Shown one piece after another: positions 44,347 to 49,846 of a stretch of DNA of 49,846 nucleotides; position 1 is the first letter of the stretch, and each line of letters begins with the position of its first letter. The translations under genes and the position numbers were made by a program. Below the pieces are notes generated by a model. That model worked only from the letters and a program-made list of their open reading frames with translations, was not told where the DNA came from and made no database searches. The DNA comes from Deltaproteobacteria bacterium (GTDB taxonomy: Bacteria > Desulfobacterota > Desulfuromonadia > Geobacterales > JAJYBI01). The stretch covers positions 1 to 49,846 of the forward strand of contig JAJYBI010000026.1 in the NCBI GenBank assembly GCA_021779095.1. Direction: 5' to 3'.

Positions 44347-45567
44347 ATGGCAAAATTCGCGTGGGAGGCCAGGAGCAAGGGGGGGAGCGCCCAGAAGGGG
44401 GTCATGGAGGCCCCCAGTGCGGCGATCGTCGAGGCCCAGCTCAAGCGGTACGGTTTCAGCGGCATAAACGTGAAGGAGGAGGGGAAGGGGCTCTCCATGG
44501 AGCTCAAGCTCCCCTCTTTCGGCGGTGGCAAGATAGATACCAAGGACCTGGTGGTCTTCACCCGCCAGTTCGCCACCATGATCGACTCCGGCCTGCCGCT
44601 CGTGCAGTGTCTCGACATCCTCTCCAGCCAGCAGGAGAACAAGACGTTCAAGGATATCCTGGTCAAGGTGAAGGAGAGCGTGGAGAGCGGTTCCACCTTC
44701 GCCGACGCCCTGGCCAAGCATCCGAAGGCGTTCGACGCGCTCTATGTAAACCTCGTTGCGGCAGGGGAGGTGGGAGGTATCCTCGATACGATCCTGAACC
44801 GGCTCGCCGCCTATATCGAAAAGTCGATGAAGCTGAAGAAGCAGATCAAGGGGGCGATGGTCTATCCGGCCACCATCATGTCCATCGCGGTCATCGTCGT
44901 CGGCGTCATCCTCGTCTTCGTCATCCCGACCTTCGCCAAGATGTTCGCCGACTTCGGCGGCGAACTGCCGGCCCCGACCAAGTTCGTCATCGTCCTCAGC
45001 AACTTCATAACCAGGTACATCATCCTGATCATCGCACTCATCGTCGGTATCCAGGTCGGGCTCAAGAAGTACTACGGGACCCCCAAGGGGCGCAAGGTGA
45101 TGGATCAGCTGTTCCTGAAGGCGCCGGTGGCCGGACCGCTCATCCGGAAGGTCTCCGTCGCCAAGTTCACCCGGACTCTCGGTACCATGATCAGTTCCGG
45201 GGTGCCGATCATGGACGGGCTCGATATCGTGGCCAAGACGGCGGGGAACAAGATCGTCGAGGAGGCGATCTACGGGGTGCGCCAGGCGATCTCCGAAGGG
45301 AAGACCATGGCCGAGCCGCTGGAGTCGTGCGGCATCTTTCCCCCGATGGTGGTGCAGATGATCTCCGTCGGCGAGGCGACCGGCGCCATGGATGCGATGC
45401 TGACGAAGATCGCCGACTTCTACGACGACGAGGTGGACGATGCGGTGAGCGCCATGACCGCCATGATGGAACCTCTGCTCATGGTGTTCCTGGGGACGAC
45501 GGTCGGCGGTCTCGTCATCGCCATGTACCTGCCGATCTTCAAACTCGCCGGTACCGTCGGCGGATAG
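44347..45567 (+). CDS. pilC: Type IV pilus inner-membrane platform protein PilC
   Basis: 406 residues. Two GspF domains, each with the family pattern (FTRQFATMIDSGLPLVQCLDIL; FTRTLGTMISSGVPIMDGLDIV), and three membrane helices. PilC couples PilB/PilT to the growing pilin fibre. The ATG at 44347 has AGGAGG at ideal distance; the GTG one codon earlier would be too close. Confidence 0.95.
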   Translation: MAKFAWEARSKGGSAQKGVMEAPSAAIVEAQLKRYGFSGINVKEEGKGLSMELKLPSFGGGKIDTKDLVVFTRQFATMIDSGLPLVQCLDILSSQQENKTFKDILVKVKESVESGSTFADALAKHPKAFDALYVNLVAAGEVGGILDTILNRLAAYIEKSMKLKKQIKGAMVYPATIMSIAVIVVGVILVFVIPTFAKMFADFGGELPAPTKFVIVLSNFITRYIILIIALIVGIQVGLKKYYGTPKGRKVMDQLFLKAPVAGPLIRKVSVAKFTRTLGTMISSGVPIMDGLDIVAKTAGNKIVEEAIYGVRQAISEGKTMAEPLESCGIFPPMVVQMISVGEATGAMDAMLTKIADFYDDEVDDAVSAMTAMMEPLLMVFLGTTVGGLVIAMYLPIFKLAGTVGG

Positions 45568-45570
45568 CCG

Positions 45571-47199
45571 ATGGGAGAGCGGCGCCGTCTCGTCTGGTAC
45601 CTTGCCGTCCGGGTGGTGGTGGTATCGCTGTTTCTCGTATCCACCTCCCTTCTGAGCGGCAGCAGGCCCGATCTGCTCGAGGGGTGGGTGCTCTACGACC
45701 TGACCCCGCTGTTTGTCGCCACCTATCTGTTTTCCCTCGTATCGCTGGTTGCACTCCGTTTTGTACGACATTTCCCCGTATCCCTCGCCTACGGCCAGAT
45801 CGTCTGGGACCTCCTGCTCGTAACGCTCCTGGTGCTGTTGACCGGCGGAATTTCATCCCCGTTTCCGTTCCTCTATCTGATCGCGATTGCCGGGGCCAGC
45901 ATCCTCTTGAGCCGCCGCGAGGCGCTCTACACCGCCTCGCTCTGCAGCATTCTCTACGGCGCCATCATCGATCTGCAGTACTACGGTCGGCTGACGCCGT
46001 TCGGGCTCAGCCAGGAGTCCTCCCGTCAGCAGGGAACGGGGTATCTCCTCTATTCCACCTTCTTGAACATCGTCGGGTTCTACCTGATCGCCTTTCTGAC
46101 CGGTTACCTGACGGAACGGGCGCGGCGCAGTGAACAGGCGTTGCAGCAGAAGATCATCGATTTCGATGAACTGGAGCGGCTCAACAGCTCTATCGTGGCG
46201 AACATCAACAGCGGCGTACTCACCGTTACCTGTGGCGGACGGGTGCGGGTCTTCAACCGGTACGCGGAGTTCCTGACCGGCATTTCCCAGGGTGATGCGT
46301 ACGATCTACCGCTGTCGGAGGTCATCCCCGCCTTTGCCGCGTATCCGGCGGAACTGGGGAGCGTCGAGGGGGGGGACATCCGGTTTCTGGACAACCGGGG
46401 GGCGGAGAGGCTCCTCGGTTTCAAGACGGCCCCGTTCCACGACAGCACCGGTGCCGTCATCGGTACCATCATCTCCTTTCAGGACGTGACCCAGCTGCGA
46501 CAGATGCAGGACGAACTGAAGCGGTCCGACCGGCTTGCCGCCTTGGGGGAGCTGTCGGCACGCATCGCCCACGAGATCCGGAACCCGCTTGCGTCCATCA
46601 GCGGCTCGGTGGAGATGATCGCCCAGGGCAGCCACATCGACTCCGACGATCAGACCCTGCTGCGGATCGTTACGCGGGAGACGGAACGGCTGAACCGGCT
46701 CATCGGCGATTTCCTGCAGTATGCACGTCCGCCGCATATCGAAAAAGGCGTGGTCGAACTCGGTCCGCTTTTGCGTGATCAGGTGGAACTCCTCGCCGCC
46801 GACCAGCGGTTTGCCGCCGTTGCCGTGCATCTTCACTGTCCCGATGGTCTGGCCGTTACCGCGGACGGGGGACAGATACGGCAGCTGTTCTGGAACCTGC
46901 TGGTCAACGGGGCGGAGGCGATGCCGCTCGGCAGCGGCGAGATTGCCATTTCCTGCGAGCGCGTTGAGCCAAAAGAGGAGTGGGTACGGATCACGGTGGC
47001 CGACAATGGCTGCGGCATGACCGAAGCGCAGGCGGCGCACCTGTTCGAGCCGTTTTTTACCACGAAATCCGGCGGCAGCGGGCTGGGGCTCGCCACGGTC
47101 TACCGGATCGTGGAGAGTCACGGCGGCACTATTCATGTGGACAGTGCACCGGCGCAGGGGGCACGGTTTACCATTCTGTTGCCCGCGGCAGTAGTGTGA
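45571..47199 (+). CDS. pilS: Sensor histidine kinase PilS
   Basis: 542 residues. About six N-terminal membrane helices (to residue 185), a PAS domain (about 200-305, IVANINSGVLTVTCGGRVRVFNR), the HisKA box with His334 in HEIRNPLASISG, and an ATPase domain with N (FWNLLVNGAEAM), G1 (DNGCGM) and G2 (GSGLGLATV) boxes. PilS senses membrane signals, in Pseudomonas including free PilA, and phosphorylates PilR. It lies 3 bases after pilC. Confidence 0.94.
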   Translation: MGERRRLVWYLAVRVVVVSLFLVSTSLLSGSRPDLLEGWVLYDLTPLFVATYLFSLVSLVALRFVRHFPVSLAYGQIVWDLLLVTLLVLLTGGISSPFPFLYLIAIAGASILLSRREALYTASLCSILYGAIIDLQYYGRLTPFGLSQESSRQQGTGYLLYSTFLNIVGFYLIAFLTGYLTERARRSEQALQQKIIDFDELERLNSSIVANINSGVLTVTCGGRVRVFNRYAEFLTGISQGDAYDLPLSEVIPAFAAYPAELGSVEGGDIRFLDNRGAERLLGFKTAPFHDSTGAVIGTIISFQDVTQLRQMQDELKRSDRLAALGELSARIAHEIRNPLASISGSVEMIAQGSHIDSDDQTLLRIVTRETERLNRLIGDFLQYARPPHIEKGVVELGPLLRDQVELLAADQRFAAVAVHLHCPDGLAVTADGGQIRQLFWNLLVNGAEAMPLGSGEIAISCERVEPKEEWVRITVADNGCGMTEAQAAHLFEPFFTTKSGGSGLGLATVYRIVESHGGTIHVDSAPAQGARFTILLPAAVV

Positions 47200-47215
47200 G
47201 AAAGGACGGATAACG

Positions 47216-48595
47216 GTGGATATACAGGTTCTGGTGGTCGATGACGAGCTGAGCATGCGGGAGTTTCTTACCATCCTCCTGCAACGGGAAGGGTACGTGA
47301 CGAAAAGTGCCGCATGCGCCGAAGATGCCCTGCGGCTCATGGACGAGACCGTCTTCGATCTGGTGATCTCCGACGTGAACATGCCGGGGCTGGACGGTAT
47401 CGCCCTCCTGGAGCGGATCAAGGAGCATGCCCCGGAAACGGCGGTCCTGATGGTCACCGCCTTTTCCACCGCCGAGCAGGCGGTGGAGGCGATGAAGCTG
47501 GGGGCCTACGACTATATCGCCAAGCCGTTCAAGGTGGAGGAGATCAAGGTCCTGGTGCGTAACGCACTGGAGAAGCGGCAGATGCAGCGGGAGAACCGTC
47601 GGCTGCGCCAGGAGGTGCAGGAACGGTTCAGCTTCAGCGGGCTGATCGGCAAGAGCCGCCGGATGCGGGAGGTGTACGGCCTCATCGAGAAGGTGGCCGC
47701 CAGCACGGCCAGCGTCCTGATCTACGGGGAGAGCGGCACCGGCAAGGAGCTGGCGGCGCGGGCGATCCACCAGAACAGCCCCCGGAAGGAGAGGCCGTTT
47801 GTGGCGGTCAACTGCGGGGCGATCCCGGAAACCCTCATGGAGAGCGAGCTGTTCGGTCACAAGAGAGGCTCGTTCACCGGAGCGGTGGCGGACCGGGCCG
47901 GCCTGTTCGAGCAGGCGGAGGGGGGGACGCTGTTTCTCGACGAGATCGGCGAGGTTCCCCTGTCGCTGCAGGCGAAGCTCCTGCGGGTGTTGCAGGAACG
48001 GGAGTACCGGCGGGTCGGCGGGATAGAGGCCCAGCGGACGGACGTACGGATCGTCGCCGCCTCCAACCGCGATCTGGAGGAGCAGGTGCGGGAGGGGCTC
48101 TTCCGGGAGGATCTGTTCTACCGGCTCAACGTCATCCAGGTCCGGATGCCGACCCTGCGGGAGCGGCCGGAGGACATCCCGCTCCTCGTGGAGCAGTTCT
48201 ACCGCAAGTATGCACCGGGGCCCCCGCCCCACGAGATCATTTCCGCCGAGGCGCTGAAGACGCTCCTCGCCTATCCGTTTCCCGGCAACGTGCGGGAGCT
48301 GGAAAACCTGGTGGAGCGGTGTCTCGTGCTGGGGGAGCAGACCATCACCTGCGACGGCCTGCCGGAGCAGGTGACCGCGTTCCAGCGGTCCGCCCCCTGC
48401 GCCGAGTCGTTCGAGATTCCGCAGGACGGGATGAATCTCGAGGCGTACCTGGACGGCATCGAAAAGCGGATACTGCTGCAGGCGCTGGAACGGACGGGCG
48501 GCGTCAAGAAGCGGGCGGCGGAGCTCCTGGGGCTCACCTTCCGCTCGTTTCGCTACCGCCTTGCCAAGTTCGGCATGGACGACGAGGAACGGTGA
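47216..48595 (+). CDS. pilR: Sigma54-dependent response regulator PilR
   Basis: 459 residues, GTG start with AAGGACGG upstream. Receiver domain with phospho-acceptor Asp53 (VISDVNMPG) and switch Lys103; AAA+ domain with Walker A GESGTGKE (171-178) and the sigma54-contact loop GSFTGA (218-223, Ser in place of the usual Ala); C-terminal Fis-type helix-turn-helix ([22 protein letters not shown]). It activates sigma54 promoters; the one before pilA is the obvious target. Confidence 0.95.
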   Translation: MDIQVLVVDDELSMREFLTILLQREGYVTKSAACAEDALRLMDETVFDLVISDVNMPGLDGIALLERIKEHAPETAVLMVTAFSTAEQAVEAMKLGAYDYIAKPFKVEEIKVLVRNALEKRQMQRENRRLRQEVQERFSFSGLIGKSRRMREVYGLIEKVAASTASVLIYGESGTGKELAARAIHQNSPRKERPFVAVNCGAIPETLMESELFGHKRGSFTGAVADRAGLFEQAEGGTLFLDEIGEVPLSLQAKLLRVLQEREYRRVGGIEAQRTDVRIVAASNRDLEEQVREGLFREDLFYRLNVIQVRMPTLRERPEDIPLLVEQFYRKYAPGPPPHEIISAEALKTLLAYPFPGNVRELENLVERCLVLGEQTITCDGLPEQVTAFQRSAPCAESFEIPQDGMNLEAYLDGIEKRILLQALERTGGVKKRAAELLGLTFRSFRYRLAKFGMDDEER

Positions 48596-48599
48596 CGGA

Positions 48600-48696
48600 A
48601 TTTGTCACCGGGAACTGCGCCGAATTACCGATTTTCGACCTGGCCCGGGGCGGTGCGGGCGCTCATGAGATGTAAGTTGGCGATTACATGACAAAT
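48600..48696 (+). promoter_or_regulatory. Candidate activator-binding region upstream of pilA
   Basis: The 8-bp sequence ATTTGTCA (48600-48607) recurs as its exact complement TGACAAAT (48689-48696), respectively about 110 and 20 bases upstream of the sigma54 promoter. Such upstream sites are where PilR-type enhancer proteins bind, but the PilR site in this group is not known to me. Confidence 0.35.
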
Positions 48697-48713
48697 CAGG
48701 GACGGTAAAATTC

Positions 48714-48729
48714 TGGCCCCGATATTGCT
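48714..48729 (+). promoter_or_regulatory. Sigma54-type promoter of pilA
   Basis: TGGCCCCGATATTGCT fits TGGCACG-N4-TTGCT, with the invariant GG and GC ten bases apart. Predicted start near 48740, giving a leader of about 56 nt before pilA. Confidence 0.8.
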
Positions 48730-48795
48730 GTAGTGGTAAGCAACGAACAGACACGCACGGTTTCATCCCGTGAAACGACAGAAAGGAGAAACACC

Positions 48796-49020
48796 ATGTT
48801 GAACAAGCTTAAGAGCAAAAAAGGTTTTACCCTCATCGAGCTGCTGATCGTCGTGGCGATCATCGGCATCCTGGCGGCCATCGCCATCCCGCAGTTTTCC
48901 GCTTACCGGCAGAAGGCCTACAATGCCGCTGCCAACTCCGACCTGAAGAACATCAAGACCGGTATGGAGTCCTTCATGGCGGACAACCAGCAGTATCCTA
49001 CCGACTTGGCCCTGCAGTAG
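48796..49020 (+). CDS. pilA: Short type IV pilin PilA (PilA-N, Geobacter e-pilin type)
   Basis: 74 residues: 10-residue leader MLNKLKSKKG, PilD cut before FTLIELLIVVAIIGILAAIA, mature chain of 64. Mature Phe1, Glu5, and aromatic residues Phe24, Tyr27, Tyr32, Phe50 and Tyr57 are seen. G. sulfurreducens PilA has a nearly identical helix and aromatics, with the fifth at 51 rather than 50. The globular pilin head is missing, as in Geobacter, where a separate PilA-C protein partners it. AAGGAG lies 7 bases before the ATG. A sigma54-type promoter and PilS/PilR genes lie directly upstream. Confidence 0.96.
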   Translation: MLNKLKSKKGFTLIELLIVVAIIGILAAIAIPQFSAYRQKAYNAAANSDLKNIKTGMESFMADNQQYPTDLALQ

Positions 49021-49050
49021 CAGCGTATTCTTACAAAAGGAGATACTAAT

Positions 49051-49425
49051 ATGAAGAAAATAATCATTCTCAATATTGCCGCCCTGTTCATCGCGTCCGT
49101 GTCGTTTGCCGCTATAACCAGTGCTACATCACATGATATCTCTTCCACTTTTGCCAATGCTGGACTGAGCGTCAAAGGGGATGGTGGCCCGGTGGCCTCT
49201 ACGAACGCCGCGAATATCGGCAAGCTGTCCACCAAAGTGGAACTTGCCTGGAAGTGCGACCCTAACGGCTACGCCATCTACACGCAGCACCAGCAGGGAA
49301 CCAAGGCGTTCGGCACCTCCTACGACAGCACGTCCATCTACACCAAGGATGCCACCGCCGGAACACCGGTGGGGCCCACCATGACGACCGGCTCCGATTC
49401 CTTCACCGGTTGGACCACCATGTAA
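49051..49425 (+). CDS. PilA-C-like partner of the short pilin
   Basis: 124 residues. A Sec signal peptide (MKKIIILNIAALFIASVSFA) precedes a beta-rich domain with Ser/Thr/Gly-rich stretches (STFANAGLSVKGDGGP, ELAWKCDPNGYAIYTQHQQG) and no pilin helix. Its place directly after a short pilA matches the G. sulfurreducens gene reported as pilin chaperone or PilA-C, needed for stable PilA-N. GGAG lies 7 bases before the ATG. It lies 30 bases after pilA with no terminator between, so both share the sigma54 transcript. Ends at a terminator. Confidence 0.85.
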   Translation: MKKIIILNIAALFIASVSFAAITSATSHDISSTFANAGLSVKGDGGPVASTNAANIGKLSTKVELAWKCDPNGYAIYTQHQQGTKAFGTSYDSTSIYTKDATAGTPVGPTMTTGSDSFTGWTTM

Positions 49426-49445
49426 CCGGTTGCAAACCTAGAGAC

Positions 49446-49481
49446 AATGGCGGGGAGCTGCGGCATCCCGCCATTTTTTTT
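49446..49481 (+). terminator. Rho-independent terminator after pilA-C
   Basis: A 9-bp stem (AATGGCGGG with CCCGCCATT), 12-nt loop and a run of eight T. It ends the pilA transcript. Confidence 0.88.
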
Positions 49482-49492
49482 GAAGGGACACC

Positions 49493-49846
49493 ATGGATCA
49501 AAGGCTACCCCGCCGTACCTTAACTCTGCTGCTTATCTTCACCGTGCTCGGCGTCTATTATCCCGCCATCTTTGCGCCACTCAATACCATCGATGACCCG
49601 GGGCTTTACCAATATCTGCTTAATACGAACAGTTTCAGTTTTCACGATATCTTTGTGCCGGGGGGAAGCGGCACCTACTATCGGCCGCTTCTTACGGTGT
49701 CGTTTCTGGCGGACAAGTACGTATGGGGGCTGGAAGAGAGCTTCATGCACCTGGAGAATGTCCTCTTTCATCTGGGCAATACGCTGCTCGTGTATGCTGT
49801 CGCCTTTCGGTTGAGCCGGCTTCTGAAGGTCGCATCTCCCCTCCCG
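49493..49846 (+). CDS. Multi-pass membrane protein, likely glycosyltransferase/TPR family (3' end outside window)
   Basis: 118 residues are visible from ATG 49493, and the frame is open to the end of the window. GAAGGGA lies upstream. It starts with a basic stretch (MDQRLPRR), a membrane helix (TLTLLLIFTVLGVYYPAIF), a D-D acidic pair in APLNTIDDPGLYQYL, and then YYRPLLTVSFLADKYVWGLEESFMHLENVLFHLGNTLLVY with a second helix. This pattern (acidic loop after helix 1, YRPL, H-x2-N-x3-H) is typical of membrane O-glycosyltransferases with C-terminal TPRs, and a TPR membrane protein follows pilA-C in G. sulfurreducens. The TPR part would lie beyond the window. Confidence 0.75.
   Translation, partial: MDQRLPRRTLTLLLIFTVLGVYYPAIFAPLNTIDDPGLYQYLLNTNSFSFHDIFVPGGSGTYYRPLLTVSFLADKYVWGLEESFMHLENVLFHLGNTLLVYAVAFRLSRLLKVASPLP

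Overview
The window looks like the chromosome of a Geobacter-like bacterium (Desulfuromonadota, Geobacterales or close kin). The reasons are a dodecahaem c-type cytochrome, a pilB-pilT-pilC-pilS-pilR-pilA cluster with a short PilA and a separate PilA-C-like gene, overlapping gene starts, and high GC across the backbone. No tRNA, rRNA or CRISPR array was seen. The family assignments come from reading motifs in the translations; no database search was possible.

Layout. 1-1.3 kb: C-terminal part of a B12-binding-type radical SAM protein with TPRs. 1.3-6.1 kb (minus): an OB-fold lipoprotein, a large AsmA/YhdP-like envelope protein and the 12-haem cytochrome. 6.3-18.3 kb (plus): a housekeeping block of smc, a roadblock protein, ftsY, zapB, zapA, 5-formyl-THF cyclo-ligase, rny, ymdB, tyrS and the dTDP-sugar genes rfbB-rfbD. 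18.3-22.5 kb: a lower-GC accessory stretch holding a mannose-6-phosphate-isomerase-type cupin, a membrane-protein gene broken by an in-frame stop, a CoiA-like nuclease, two small unknown genes and a REP-associated (Y1/HUH) transposase bounded by 26-bp perfect inverted repeats. Next to it lies an array of five 18-bp palindromes. 22.5-31.1 kb (minus): an unusual zinc-ribbon/DUF2628/pilin-like fusion, purC, a PpiD-like chaperone apparently without its parvulin domain, and a marR-tolC-emrA-emrB efflux operon. 31.2-33.3 kb (minus): a soluble lytic transglycosylase. 33.5-41.4 kb (plus): rnr, then a tightly overlapping operon of tatC, ribF, a YbhN-like flippase, a DUF2723 protein and aroE. 41.5 kb to the end (plus): pilB, pilT, pilC, pilS, pilR, pilA, pilA-C and the start of a multi-pass membrane protein.

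How the genes work together. The last 8 kb is a complete regulatory and motor unit for type IV pili: two ATPases, the platform protein, the PilS/PilR two-component system and a sigma54-type promoter in front of pilA. The smc-ftsY-zapBA block serves chromosome organisation, membrane targeting and division. The efflux operon is preceded by its own MarR repressor gene and a sigma70-type promoter.

Most unusual signals. (1) A family of long, imperfectly palindromic intergenic repeats with CACAGAGACACGGAG-type ends occurs three times (18.3, 24.6 and 28.0 kb). Two copies are nearly identical and in opposite orientation, bracketing about 9.5 kb that includes the accessory stretch. (2) The transposase element, its perfect terminal inverted repeats, a decayed third end and the nearby palindrome array. 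(3) The pilin-like fusion protein that lacks a prepilin peptidase site.
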